A stretch of 37,964 nucleotides of DNA from an uncultured Geobacteraceae bacterium (GCA_937958075.1 CALFFB010000016.1:1-37964); one strand, 5' to 3'. Positions 1 to 8,200 are shown, counted from the first letter of the stretch. Numbers and translations: made by a program. The notes: generated by a model from the sequence alone, not told the origin.

Positions 1-714
1 TCGGGACATTGCTTATTTCACCCCTCAGGCTGTCTCACAATTCCGGACCACCTAAGAATTCATCCAGCATCAATATTCGATCAAGGAAAATCCAGCACGT
101 ATCGATTCTTGTAAATCCTGCAATGCAAACGCTTACAACAGCAATATACGGTTGGACAAATTTATGCGGAGAGGAACCAGAGTTGAGATGTTCATGGTTT
201 CTTATTTGATTGATCACAACCTCCCTTCATCGTCGAAGTGTGGTCTTTTTGCATGCATATTTGGTGATGGGAGAAGCTTGCATATGGGGTTCTAGGCATT
301 CCTGAAAAACAAATTCATAAAACCTGGCAAAGGCCAAAAAGACCATATTTTATTACATTATTTTTCTCAAATGTGCGATGGCATATTTTTTTATTTAGTA
401 ACTCATTGCAAATACATGGGCACAGTGCCCAAGCTGAGGCAAAGGTCATTTGTATGTGACCGCTAGCCTGGTGAAAACCGCCGGTTTCCCGAGGTGTTAT
501 TGACTGATAGGTTTGACACCAAGCAACATTAGGCGGGAACGAATGGGAATGAGCCCGATTGCGTGGGAAATGGCTAGATTTAAAAGAGGTTTAGAAATTT
601 TGACCGCGCGAATTGTTTTAAAGTGACTGCCAAAACTGGCGAAAGTCAAAACGGGGCGCTTTTTGTTGAATTGTCGCCCGATTTGGCACCAGAAACAACG
701 GACGCAAAACAAGC
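1..714. other. Left flank and candidate left phage end, no gene
   Basis: Only short low-complexity reading frames occur here, and none resembles a protein family or has a convincing ribosome binding site. The stretch is clearly more AT-rich than the phage body. It contains a motif at 672-689 (TGTCGC, 2 bases, GATT, 2 bases, GCAC) that recurs in inverted orientation at 37863-37880, as transposase-binding sites do. It also shares 12 bases (438-449) with the right edge. The left terminus of the prophage therefore probably lies between about 450 and 670, but the exact base cannot be fixed. Confidence 0.4.
672..689 (+). promoter_or_regulatory. Candidate transposase-binding site, left end
   Basis: TGTCGCCCGATTTGGCAC reads into the phage. 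It matches the inverted sequence at 37863-37880 at TGTCGC, GATT and GCAC (14 of 18 bases). Mu-type A proteins bind inverted sites at both ends, so a matched inverted pair at the two edges fits. A weaker relative, GGTTTGACACC, lies at 510-520. The role is inferred; no binding data can be seen. Confidence 0.35.
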
Positions 715-1653
715 TTAAAGCCCTGATTGTTTCTTTTCAAAAGGGAACGCGATCTGGCGGGCGGCGCTGCGATGATCAAGGACCTCCTCAATGGCCGCCT
801 CAATCTTCACCTTGCCTTTATCACCCAGTATCTGGCGTTTGCGCAGCCTGACCTTGAATAGATCGTCCTTGGCGAAAGCGCGCTCATTATTTTGAACATC
901 ATTAAGAAAATCAGCATGTTCGATTTTCGCGTAAAACACCTCGCTCCCCTCGGATATCCGCCACAGGTTATCCTCCTGGAACGCCACATTCACCACCTTG
1001 ATGACCGTTTCGTAGGTTGAATCACTCAGCACCTCATCTGCCACCGTAGGCACAGCAAAGTAAGCGGCCTCGTCCTTTTTGATGACGCTGACGTGATCCT
1101 TGTCACGACCAAACGCAAAAGAAGAAATACCATCCGCCCGCAGGGGTTCTGCAATCGTAGCATCGAGCGCCTTACGCACTTCAAGGTCGCGCAATAATTC
1201 AAGAATTGCCCGCTCAACATCAAAATGATCGTCGTCAACCTCGATCCGAACCCGGCCATCCTCCAGCTCAACAACCCGCGAAACCTCGCGCCCGCGCAGC
1301 TTTTTTAGCAGCTCGATCAGGCTGGTGCCGACCTTCTTGGTGCCGTAGGATGCCAGGCCGATCACCGTCACTAAATTTATAGCAGCATTCACATACTGGC
1401 TGGTAAACAGCCCAGCAAAGCCCTCCGCCAGAGTGTGGGCGAAATTCAGATCAATCCCGAAGCAGCCCGTTTTAAACGACCCCTTCACCCGCACCTGGGC
1501 GCGAAACGCCTTACCGTGCAGCACCCGGTTAGCAGCATCAAACAGATCACCCACCGCATGCAACGCCGGGGCTAATTGCCGCACGTCCATCTCGCTCGAT
1601 TCCAGCGCCGGGCCATCGTAAACAATATAGAAAGACTGAATATTTTTATTCAT
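715..1653 (-). CDS. Conserved protein of unknown function with a central hydrophobic segment
   Basis: A 312-residue protein. The N-terminal part contains YDGPALESSEMDVRQLAPAL and a FKTGCFGIDL stretch. I recognise these as typical of a widespread uncharacterised family often found on mobile elements. A hydrophobic segment at about residues 85-110 (AAINLVTVIGLASYG) could be one or two membrane passes, and the rest is soluble and charged. The gene runs leftward at the phage left edge and ends 26 bases from the candidate transposase site. No Shine-Dalgarno sequence precedes the ATG. A TACTAT box ends 7 bases before the start, so the mRNA may be leaderless. Function unknown; it could be a lysogenic-conversion gene. 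Confidence 0.75.
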   Translation of the reverse strand: MNKNIQSFYIVYDGPALESSEMDVRQLAPALHAVGDLFDAANRVLHGKAFRAQVRVKGSFKTGCFGIDLNFAHTLAEGFAGLFTSQYVNAAINLVTVIGLASYGTKKVGTSLIELLKKLRGREVSRVVELEDGRVRIEVDDDHFDVERAILELLRDLEVRKALDATIAEPLRADGISSFAFGRDKDHVSVIKKDEAAYFAVPTVADEVLSDSTYETVIKVVNVAFQEDNLWRISEGSEVFYAKIEHADFLNDVQNNERAFAKDDLFKVRLRKRQILGDKGKVKIEAAIEEVLDHRSAARQIAFPFEKKQSGL

Positions 1654-1697
1654 GACGTGAATAGTACCACAAACCCGCTGATTTCACTTGCTATTTG

Positions 1698-1808
1698 TCA
1701 CATCAACCCGCCCCGCCAGACAACCCGCCCCACCACATCAAGCTGATCCCGGGTGGTGTCAAGAGCACTATAGATGGGATTGTCACTGCGCACGATCACC
1801 TGGGGGGC
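1698..1808 (-). pseudogene. Remnant of an S24-peptidase repressor C-terminus
   Basis: On the minus strand this stretch reads QVIVRSDNPIYSALDTTRDQ followed by LDVVGRVVWRGGLM and a stop. This is the characteristic end of LexA/cI-type S24 repressors (SDNPxY ... IxGRVVWxGR). There is no start codon, and an in-frame stop lies just upstream at 1809-1811. It overlaps the 3' end of the ORF6C-like gene. I infer that an S24-type repressor once stood here and was replaced by recombination, leaving its last ~36 codons. The current repressor at 2422-2865 lacks an S24 domain. Confidence 0.65.
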
Positions 1809-2410
1809 TTAGTTTTCCTTTTCATTATTGAAGTGTGAACGGACTTCAAATCACGCTCACCCAGTTTTGATAGGCTTATCACGCTTTTACCTGTTAGCTC
1901 TGAGGCAAAAAAGTGAATTTCTGATTTTGACATGCCAAGTTCACGCCCCCTTGCGTTTATTGCAGCATAAAGTTCCTTGCGCCAAGCGGCATTGTCGTTT
2001 CTGCGTAAAGCAGGTCTAGTTATTGCCACCTGTTGAGACATCCAGGAAATAGCTTGTTCTCCTTGGTGTGCTGGAATTTCTAAATAGCTGGGAACTTTAA
2101 AGTAGTTTTTGAGTTTTGAATACCACTTAGCAAAAGCCTTGCCTTGCTCTACTCCTTTTGCAACATCCCTGTCCGCTGCCTTTTTAACAAGATCCTGTAA
2201 TTTTTTTGCATGTGCTGAAGATATAAATTCAGAGCCGCGATTTACTTTATTCCGAACAACCTTTTTTTCGTTGATGTGGTTGTAGATGTCACCACCAGCA
2301 ACCTGATTACTGTCTCCAATAATAGAAATTTCCTGTTTTGGGATAGTATTATCCACGCTGCTCTCTTTAAATAGTTTAATCAATTCACCCTTTTTCCTGT
2401 CTTCACCCAC
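1796..2410 (-). CDS. ORF6C-domain-like phage protein
   Basis: A 204-residue protein with a GTG start preceded by a strong GGAGGGAG ribosome binding site. Residues about 70-120 (KLQDLVKKAADRDVAKGVEQ, then FAKWYSKLKNYFKVPSYLEI) resemble the ORF6C domain found at the C-terminus of phage regulatory and antirepressor-like proteins. The N-terminus has a GDSNQVAGGDIYNHI stretch. It starts 11 bases after the repressor stop codon, so the two are probably one leftward operon expressed in the lysogen. GC content is low compared with the phage body, which suggests recent acquisition. The exact role is unknown; modulation of the repressor or of host DNA processes is possible. Confidence 0.65.
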   Translation of the reverse strand: MGEDRKKGELIKLFKESSVDNTIPKQEISIIGDSNQVAGGDIYNHINEKKVVRNKVNRGSEFISSAHAKKLQDLVKKAADRDVAKGVEQGKAFAKWYSKLKNYFKVPSYLEIPAHQGEQAISWMSQQVAITRPALRRNDNAAWRKELYAAINARGRELGMSKSEIHFFASELTGKSVISLSKLGERDLKSVHTSIMKRKTKPPR

Positions 2411-2421
2411 AACTCCCTCCG

Positions 2422-2865
2422 TTAAATAGCTGTTTTTATTAAACGCAAAACCTTATCTTTTGCTTCAACCTTGTCCTCATCTTTAAGAAAGTCATAAACA
2501 GCCGCTATCAATTCAGCTTTTTTTTCTGCCCGCATTATGCGGCCAGTTGCCTGTAGCGCCTCTTCAATTGTCCCAATCGAAAGAATAAAGCGCTCTACGT
2601 TCAGGGCCGCGTCCTCTTTTACTGTTCGTGCCGCACTAACAGAATATTCCCCCTGCCGCATCGGCCCTTCGCCGGTGGCGAGCCAAGCAAGGCTGACATC
2701 GGCGGCCTCGGCTATCTTTTCCAGCGTATCCAGCGGGGGGAAGGCTTCTCCGCGCAAATATCGACGAATAGTACCCTCTGATGCGTCGCACTTGGATGCA
2801 AAAGCCCTGTTGGACTCGTCGGCGATTGCAACCCTCAACCTGTCTTTGAATGTGTCAGACTTCAT
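2422..2865 (-). CDS. XRE-family phage repressor (c-type)
   Basis: A 147-residue DNA-binding protein. Residues about 5-60 form an XRE/cI helix-turn-helix (RAFASKCDASEGTIRRYLRG, then LDTLEKIAEAADVSLAWLAT). The C-terminal half (MRAEKKAELIAAVYDFLKDE) is a short helical region common in phage repressors without an S24 protease domain. It is divergent from the early genes, and the space between holds repeated AACTCTGAC half-sites. By position and domain it should be the lysogeny repressor acting on the promoter at 2998-3026 and on its own start region. With no S24 domain, induction is unlikely to be by RecA-stimulated self-cleavage of this protein. Confidence 0.8.
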   Translation of the reverse strand: MKSDTFKDRLRVAIADESNRAFASKCDASEGTIRRYLRGEAFPPLDTLEKIAEAADVSLAWLATGEGPMRQGEYSVSAARTVKEDAALNVERFILSIGTIEEALQATGRIMRAEKKAELIAAVYDFLKDEDKVEAKDKVLRLIKTAI

Positions 2866-2983
2866 ATATCTAACTCTGACCCAACTCTGACGCGGATAAA
2901 TGTTAGGTCAGAGTTTTGTAAGTTGTTGAAAGAAAAACAAAAAACCATCCGGCTGCGTAAATTCTTTAAAAACAAACTCTGGC
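2854..2983. promoter_or_regulatory. Operator array of the lysogeny switch
   Basis: AACTCTGAC occurs at 2872-2880 and 2883-2891 (11 bases apart, one helical turn), and its inverse GTCAGAGTT at 2907-2915. One-mismatch copies lie at 2975-2983 (AACTCTGGC) and, inverted, at 2854-2862 (GTCAGACTT). The array covers the repressor start and reaches to 15 bases from the early -35 box. This is the expected place for repressor and Ner operators; which protein binds which site is inferred. Confidence 0.65.
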
Positions 2984-2997
2984 CGCGTTTTTTTCGG

Positions 2998-3026
2998 TTG
3001 ACGTGCGTTTTTTACGACGCTATAGT
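2998..3026 (+). promoter_or_regulatory. Early rightward sigma70 promoter
   Basis: TTGACG (2998-3003), a 17-base spacer and TATAGT (3021-3026) form a near-consensus sigma70 promoter pointing into the early genes. It lies immediately downstream of the operator half-sites. Transcription would start near 3033 and must run through the oppositely oriented gene at 3076-3582 to reach ner at 3612, because only about 26 bases separate those two genes. Confidence 0.7.
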
Positions 3027-3075
3027 CACCCCATGACCGCCCGACTAGGCGAGGCGGCGGAGGCAAAAAAAAGGG

Positions 3076-3582
3076 TCACACAAAACTGTCCCACTTGTTC
3101 TTTATCGGAACTGTATGCGCAGTCAGTTTTTCACGCCCTTCGGGGTGCAGCACCACAGACTTACAGGAGTAACAAACATAATGTGTGCCGTCATAAGTTG
3201 TGCCCGAAAACTGCAACACCGACTTGCGCCCCTGGTCAAAACAGCAGGCGCACAGGTAGCCATCTTTGCTTTTTTTGCCGTGCAGTTCTGCGTCGGGATT
3301 CCGCGCAACATATACAAAGCCACCCGATCCGAGCTGCTCAAGAACATACTGCTCTTTTTCATTGTTCCAGGCGTGCAGCTGGTCATTCTCGCGGCGCAGC
3401 CGGTCGCATTCTTCCTGAAGCTCCAGCAGCGCCACACGTGTCTCGCCGACCTGGACTGTTATGTCGTTCATCTTCGTGAGCAGCTCAGACAAGGTACCCT
3501 GTAGTCGCGCTTCACTGATGTCGCGCATCAGGGCTTTGATCAGCTCGTATGCGCTTTTAATGTTGCCGACAAGATCCACCAT
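3076..3582 (-). CDS. Coiled-coil and zinc-ribbon phage protein
   Basis: About 168 residues, read leftward. The N-terminal part is an amphipathic region followed by a coiled coil (about residues 50-85: VALLELQEECDRLRRENDQL). The C-terminal half has two CxxC pairs (CACC and CYSC), typical of a zinc ribbon. Similar small phage proteins are known, but I cannot name a function. The ATG at 3582 follows AAAAGGGG closely; the TTG just upstream is an alternative start. It lies between the early promoter and ner on the opposite strand, so early transcription is antisense to it. It is probably expressed in the lysogen. Confidence 0.65.
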   Translation of the reverse strand: MVDLVGNIKSAYELIKALMRDISEARLQGTLSELLTKMNDITVQVGETRVALLELQEECDRLRRENDQLHAWNNEKEQYVLEQLGSGGFVYVARNPDAELHGKKSKDGYLCACCFDQGRKSVLQFSGTTYDGTHYVCYSCKSVVLHPEGREKLTAHTVPIKNKWDSFV

Positions 3583-3611
3583 CAACCCCTTTTAGCCAAA
3601 GGATAACCGCC

Positions 3612-3815
3612 ATGAAACCACTGAAAATCCGCGCCATGCTGGTCGAACGCGGCATCACCAATGCCGACATTGCCCGCGATCTGGGCGTGACCCGCCACGC
3701 CATCTACGGCGTTATTCATGGCCGCTGGACCTCGCGCCCGGTGGCAACGGAAATCGCCCGGCGGCTGGGGCTGCCCCTGGAGAAGGTGTTTCCCAGGTAC
3801 AAAGACGCCGCCTGA
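3612..3815 (+). CDS. ner: Ner-like DNA-binding regulator
   Basis: A 67-residue protein that is almost entirely a helix-turn-helix: RAMLVERGITNADIARDLGV is followed by the recognition region TRHAIYGVIHG. Length, fold and position as first rightward early gene match Ner of Mu (Nlp/Ner family), which turns down the early and repressor promoters after induction. The start is supported by AAAGGA eight bases upstream of the ATG. Any small XRE regulator would look similar, so the Ner role rests mainly on gene order. Confidence 0.7.
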   Translation: MKPLKIRAMLVERGITNADIARDLGVTRHAIYGVIHGRWTSRPVATEIARRLGLPLEKVFPRYKDAA

Positions 3816-3867
3816 TTCACCCCCTTAACATGTGAAGCAACCTTACCAGAGCCAACAGGTGCGCACA

Positions 3868-4341
3868 ATGACGAAAATACGGAAAAAAATGGTCGATGAT
3901 CGCCAGCTTAGCCTGCTCGAATTACTCCAGCAGGAACACGAGCAACGCGCCGAACAGACACCGGGCCGCCTGTGCGTTTCCGCCAAACTCCAGGCCGCCA
4001 TCAAGCTGGCCATCAAGCAGGCGGCAAAAAGCCGCGAAACCATCGCCGACGACATGACCGACCTGGTCGGCACCGACATAACCATCCACCAGATCAACAA
4101 CTGGACCAGCGAGAGCCACCCCCACCGCATGCCCGCCGAGCTGTTGCCCGCCTTCTGCCACGCCACCGCCTGCGCCGAGCCCTTGCGGGTGCTGGCCGAA
4201 GCCGCCGGCGTCTTCACCCTGCCGGGAGCCGACGCCCTGCGCGCCGAAGTCCAGAAGCTGCGCGAAGACGAGCAGAAGATCAGCCGCGAGCGCAAGCGCC
4301 GCGAGAGCTTTCTACGTGAGCTCGAAGGGGGGCTGTCATGA
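3868..4341 (+). CDS. Early-region protein of unknown function upstream of transposase A
   Basis: 157 residues from the ATG at 3868; a GTG at 3832 would add 12. Neither has a strong ribosome binding site. The protein is helical and charged. A central stretch (AAIKLAIKQAAKSRETIADD) and a C-terminal coiled coil (LRAEVQKLREDEQKISRERK) stand out. Its end overlaps the transposase start (ATGA), so the two are translationally coupled. Similar genes sit just before A in several Mu-like prophages of deltaproteobacteria, as I recall. A DNA-binding or transposition-accessory role is plausible but unproven. Confidence 0.65.
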   Translation: MTKIRKKMVDDRQLSLLELLQQEHEQRAEQTPGRLCVSAKLQAAIKLAIKQAAKSRETIADDMTDLVGTDITIHQINNWTSESHPHRMPAELLPAFCHATACAEPLRVLAEAAGVFTLPGADALRAEVQKLREDEQKISRERKRRESFLRELEGGLS

Positions 4342-6482
4342 CCCACTACACCGCCAAAGAGCTGGAAAGCCTGCAGCTACCGGGGCTGCCGGCAACCGAA
4401 AGCGGAATCATCCGCAAAACCAAACGTGAAGGCTGGGCTTACAGGGAGCGCGCGGGCCGAGGTGGAGGCAAGGAATACCCCCTGTCGGCCCTGCCGCAGG
4501 AGGCGCGGCTGGCGTTGGCCGCCGCTGCCCCGGCGTCCGCCCTTGCCCCGCCACCGGAAGAGGCCGCTGCCGCCAAGGTGCAGCACAATGTCAAGCAAAG
4601 TGCTGTACACCAGCACACCGAAAAGGCCCTGCGCCGCGCCGCCACCCTGCCACCGGCCGAAAAGCAACGCGACGCCGACCGCCGCGCCATCCTCGCCGAT
4701 CTGCGCGCCTACACCAGAGCCAGCGGCCTGAGCCAGACCGCCGCCCTGTATTCGTACATCGACCTCTACAACAGTGGCCGCCGCCTGGGGATGGAGGCCG
4801 TCAAGCAGCGCATCGTCCGTATCGCCCGGCGCACCATTTATCACTGGCAGCGTCAACTCAAGGCCTGCGGGCACCTGGGCGCCAATTATCGCGGCAACGG
4901 CCGCGGCAACAAGATCGACAGCCAGCCCGAGCTGCGCGACTACTGCGTTGCCTTTTTGGCCGAGTACCCCCACGCGCGCCCCACCCAGATCGAGAAGGGC
5001 CTGAGGGCCCGCTACGGCAAACGCGCTGATGTGAGCCTGCCCAGCCTCGGCCGCCTCATGGCCTGGATGGATAACTACAAAGCCGAAAACGCGCAGATAT
5101 TCTGCGCCGCCAACAACCCCGACGGCTGGAAAGACGGCTATATGAGCGCCTTCGGCAGCGCCAGCGAACAGGTCACCGCCCTGAATCAATTATGGGAGTT
5201 CGACGGCACGCCCGCCGACGTCATGTTTGCCGACGGTCGCCACGTGCTCACCGGCGCCATCGACGTCTACAGCCGCCGCCCGAAGATCCTGGTCACCCCC
5301 ACCGCCAAAGCCGTCGGCGTGGTCAGCCTGCTGCGCCGCTGCCTGCTCGACTGGGGCCTGCCCAGCGAACCCTGGCACCTCACCGCCAAAACCGACAACG
5401 GCAGCGACTACACCGCCAACCACATCGGTCGCGTGGTGGACCTGCTGGGTATCGAGCAGGTGCTGTGCCCACCCTTCTCGCCCTGGAACAAGCCTCATAT
5501 CGAGCGCTTTTTCCGCAGCTTCGCTCACGACATTGTCGAGCTGTTGCCGGGGTATATCGGCCACAACGTAGGCGATCGCAAGGTCATCGAAGATCGCAAA
5601 GCCTTCAGCGAGCGCCTCTTTAAAAAAGATCAGGTCGTCACCATCAACCTGACCTCCGCCCAGTTTCAGGAGTTTGCCGACAGCTGGATCCGCGACATTT
5701 ACATGCACCGCGAACATGCCAGCCTGGGCGGCCAGACCCCCTGGCAAAAGGTCAACAGCTGGAGCCAGCCCCTGCGCCGCATTCAGGACCCGCGGGCGCT
5801 GGATCTGCTGCTGTGCGAAGCCCCCAGCAACAACGGCCTGCGCACCGTCGGCAAAAAAGGCATCAAGCTCGATCACGGGTATTACATCGCCGCCGAGCTG
5901 TGGGAGCTCATCGGCAAAGAGGTCCGCGTACTCTACGACCCCGCCGACTTAGGCCGCGTCCACGTGTACGCCGGCGAAAACTTCGGCGAGCACTTCTGCG
6001 TTGCCGAATGCCCCGAGCGCACCGGCATCGACCGCGCCGAGGTGGCCGCCAAGGCCAAGGCCCTGCAAAACGCCGCCATGGCCGAAGCCCGCGCCCACTA
6101 CAAGGCCCTGCGCAAAAAACAGAACATCACCAACGTGGTCAGCGAGATCATGGCCGACGCCCGCGAAAAAGCCGCAAAAATCACCGCCCTGCCCCGCCCG
6201 AGCCAGGAGTACAGCACCCCGGCCCTCGAATCGGCCAAAAGGGCGGTGACCACCATCCATCAACAGCAGCAGGCCCCCAGGCCCGCCGCCGACATCAGCA
6301 CCCCAGAGGCACAGTATCTGCGCTGGAAAAAACTGGCCGCGCGGCTGGAGCAGGGCGAAACCCTCTACCCCGAAGATGAGCGTTTCTACCGCGGCTTTGC
6401 CATGACCTCCGATTTTAAGGTGCTCAAACAGATGGAAAAAGACTTCGGCAGCAAATTTCTGGAAGCCGCTGCCGCCAAATAA
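4338..6482 (+). CDS. A: Mu-type DDE transposase A
   Basis: A 714-residue transposase (Mu A is 663). It binds the phage ends and catalyses strand transfer during integration and replicative transposition. Residues about 4-65 form the Mu-type winged helix (AKELESLQLPGLP, then IIRKTKREGW). The integrase core has the catalytic triad in the expected contexts: D289 (LWEFDGT), D353 (KTDNGSDY) and E389 (PHIERFF), with 35 residues between the second D and the E. A Mu-transposase C-terminal beta-barrel region and a basic tail follow. The ATG overlaps the preceding stop and is preceded by GAAGGGGGG. It works with B, encoded immediately downstream. Confidence 0.95.
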   Translation: MTHYTAKELESLQLPGLPATESGIIRKTKREGWAYRERAGRGGGKEYPLSALPQEARLALAAAAPASALAPPPEEAAAAKVQHNVKQSAVHQHTEKALRRAATLPPAEKQRDADRRAILADLRAYTRASGLSQTAALYSYIDLYNSGRRLGMEAVKQRIVRIARRTIYHWQRQLKACGHLGANYRGNGRGNKIDSQPELRDYCVAFLAEYPHARPTQIEKGLRARYGKRADVSLPSLGRLMAWMDNYKAENAQIFCAANNPDGWKDGYMSAFGSASEQVTALNQLWEFDGTPADVMFADGRHVLTGAIDVYSRRPKILVTPTAKAVGVVSLLRRCLLDWGLPSEPWHLTAKTDNGSDYTANHIGRVVDLLGIEQVLCPPFSPWNKPHIERFFRSFAHDIVELLPGYIGHNVGDRKVIEDRKAFSERLFKKDQVVTINLTSAQFQEFADSWIRDIYMHREHASLGGQTPWQKVNSWSQPLRRIQDPRALDLLLCEAPSNNGLRTVGKKGIKLDHGYYIAAELWELIGKEVRVLYDPADLGRVHVYAGENFGEHFCVAECPERTGIDRAEVAAKAKALQNAAMAEARAHYKALRKKQNITNVVSEIMADAREKAAKITALPRPSQEYSTPALESAKRAVTTIHQQQQAPRPAADISTPEAQYLRWKKLAARLEQGETLYPEDERFYRGFAMTSDFKVLKQMEKDFGSKFLEAAAAK

Positions 6483-6486
6483 AAAA

Positions 6487-6508
6487 AAGCCGCGTTGCAG
6501 CGCGGCTT
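6487..6508 (+). terminator. Intercistronic hairpin between A and B
   Basis: AAGCCGCG (6487-6494), a six-base loop and CGCGGCTT (6501-6508) form a perfect 8-bp stem directly after the A stop codon. No T-run follows. A smaller GGCC-rich hairpin lies at about 6512-6530. A partial terminator, an RNase barrier or a translation spacer are all possible. Confidence 0.4.
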
Positions 6509-6559
6509 GATCCGGCCGATTCAACCGGCCATTACCTGAAGTTAAAAGGAGGTTAAAGC

Positions 6560-7297
6560 ATGCCACAAAACGAGTACCAGAGCAACACCATTGCCCCCCT
6601 GACCAACGTCCGGGCGCTGACCAGCCTCATCGAGCGGGCCAAAGGGCGCGATCCGCGCCTGCCCGGAATGGTCTGTTTTCACGGGCCGTCCGGCTGGGGC
6701 AAGTCATCGGCTGCCAGTTACGCCTATCTGCAGCCCGGCACCCATTATGTCGAGTGTCGCAGCACCATGACCCGCAAGACCTTCCTCGAAGAGCTCTGCC
6801 GCGAAATGGGCCTGCTCCCCGAGCGCACCATCGGCGCCATGTACAGCCAGATCGTCGGCGAGCTGCAGGGCAGTGGCAAAGTGCTGATTATCGACGAAAT
6901 GGACTACCTGGTGCAGAAGTCCGCTGTCGACATTCTGCGCGATATCCACGACGAAACCGGCGTCCCCGTCGCCCTGATCGGGGAAGAGCATTTGCCCGCC
7001 AAGCTCAAGCGCTGGGAACGTTTCCACGGCCGCATCCTCGCCTGGTCGGGGGCTCAACCCGTCACCCCCACTGACGTTGCCCACCTGGCCGGGCTCTACT
7101 GCCCCGACATCCGCCTGGGGGATGACCTGCTCACCAAGATTCACGCCCTGGCCAAGGGCAGCGTGCGCCGGGTGTGCGTCAATCTGGCCCAGGTGCTGGA
7201 GGTCGCCAACGGCTGCGGCCTCGACCAGTTCGACCTGACCGACTGGGCCGACCGCCCCTTCTACACCGGCGAAGCCCCCGCCGGCAGGAGGTTTTAA
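6560..7297 (+). CDS. B: Mu B-like transposition target-selection ATPase
   Basis: A 245-residue AAA+ ATPase. Walker A is HGPSGWGKSS at residues 41-50, with K48. Walker B is VLIIDEMDYL at residues 108-117, with D112 and E113. This is the family of Mu B, which binds target DNA, activates A and gives target immunity. It is shorter than Mu B (312) and resembles the compact AAA_22-type B proteins of other transposable phages. The start follows a strong AAAAGGAGGT. It lies directly downstream of A. Confidence 0.9.
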   Translation: MPQNEYQSNTIAPLTNVRALTSLIERAKGRDPRLPGMVCFHGPSGWGKSSAASYAYLQPGTHYVECRSTMTRKTFLEELCREMGLLPERTIGAMYSQIVGELQGSGKVLIIDEMDYLVQKSAVDILRDIHDETGVPVALIGEEHLPAKLKRWERFHGRILAWSGAQPVTPTDVAHLAGLYCPDIRLGDDLLTKIHALAKGSVRRVCVNLAQVLEVANGCGLDQFDLTDWADRPFYTGEAPAGRRF

Positions 7298-7299
7298 CC

Positions 7300-7896
7300 A
7301 TGGCGCGCAAGCCCGTGAACACCATCAGCCACATTGAAACCCGCGACGCCCTGTGGGCCGCCATCCGCGCATTCAAAGAGCCCTTTACCGCCCGCGATCT
7401 GCGTAGGGAAACCCGCTGCACCGACAGCCAGGTCAGCGAATACCTCAAAGGTCTGCTGGCCGCCGGTATCGTCGATCTGGCCCGCGACGGCAAAAACCCC
7501 GGCAACCCGCCCGGCACCGCCCACCTCTACCGCCTGGTGGACGATCGCGGCCCGGTCGCCCCGCGCGTGCGCCGCGATGGGTCAGAAGTCACCCAGGGAC
7601 AGGGGCGCACCAATATGTGGCGGGTCATGCGCGTGCTGGGCCAGTTCACCGTGCAGGAACTGGCCATCCACGCCAGTACCGAACAACACCAGGTCAAGCC
7701 AGGCGAAGCCGATAAATACTGTCAGTTTCTGGCGCAGGCCGGGTACCTGCGCCGCACCGGCAGCAAGGCGTACCGCTCCCTGAGCAGCCGCTACAGCGGT
7801 CCCAGGGCGCCCATGATCCAGAGGATTAAGCAGGTTTACGACCCGAACCTGAAAAAAGTGGTGTGGAGCCAGGGAGGTGATCATGACCAGGACTGA
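7300..7896 (+). CDS. Early protein with winged-helix features, unknown function
   Basis: 198 residues, starting at ATG 7300 after GGCAGGAGG, two bases past the B stop. The N-terminal part (ALWAAIRAFKEPFTARDLRR, then DSQVSEYLKGLLAAGIVDLA) reads as a winged helix. A second similar unit follows at about residues 105-160 (MWRVMRVLGQFTVQELAIHA, then KYCQFLAQAGYLRRTG). Two winged-helix units in one chain suggest a DNA-binding protein. Its place just after B is typical of Mu-like phages from anaerobic deltaproteobacteria. No specific function is recognised. Confidence 0.7.
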   Translation: MARKPVNTISHIETRDALWAAIRAFKEPFTARDLRRETRCTDSQVSEYLKGLLAAGIVDLARDGKNPGNPPGTAHLYRLVDDRGPVAPRVRRDGSEVTQGQGRTNMWRVMRVLGQFTVQELAIHASTEQHQVKPGEADKYCQFLAQAGYLRRTGSKAYRSLSSRYSGPRAPMIQRIKQVYDPNLKKVVWSQGGDHDQD

Positions 7897-8200
7897 CCGC
7901 ATGACCCTGCTTCTGGGCATGATCGACAAGCACGGCGCCGCCGAGGTGGCCCGCGCCATCGGCTACTCCGACAGCGCCGTCTCCCAGGCCAAAAACGGAA
8001 AGTACAAGGGTGACCTGACCAACCTGCTGACCCGCGTCGAAGAGATTTACGGCGACACCCGCCTGCTGTGCCCCGTCTTCGGCTGCGAGATCACCCTCGG
8101 CCGCTGCGCCGACGAACGGCGCAAGCTGCCCCGCTACACCAACCCCATTGCCCGGCAGCTCACCGCCACCTGCCCCACCTGCAAAGGAGGCCGTTTATGA
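7883..8200 (+). CDS. Small HTH protein with C-terminal cysteines
   Basis: 105 residues from the ATG at 7883, chosen because AGGGAGGT lies 4-11 bases upstream; a GTG at 7877 is the in-frame alternative. The N-terminal part (GAAEVARAIGYSDSAVSQAK) is a helix-turn-helix of the kind that recognises DNA. The C-terminal part has Cys residues in CPVFGCEITLGRC and CPTC, which may bind zinc. It overlaps the end of the preceding gene and is coupled to the next by an ATGA overlap. Probably a phage transcription regulator. Confidence 0.65.
   Translation: MTRTDRMTLLLGMIDKHGAAEVARAIGYSDSAVSQAKNGKYKGDLTNLLTRVEEIYGDTRLLCPVFGCEITLGRCADERRKLPRYTNPIARQLTATCPTCKGGRL

Noticed and set aside
9..217. Two overlapping short reading frames on opposite strands near the left edge
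   Set aside because: No ribosome binding site, no recognisable family and biased low-complexity composition; one is the mirror of the other.
4377..5876. Long minus-strand frames opposite transposase A
   Set aside because: Gly/Ala/Val-rich translations typical of antisense frames in GC-rich DNA; the plus strand has a complete DDE transposase.
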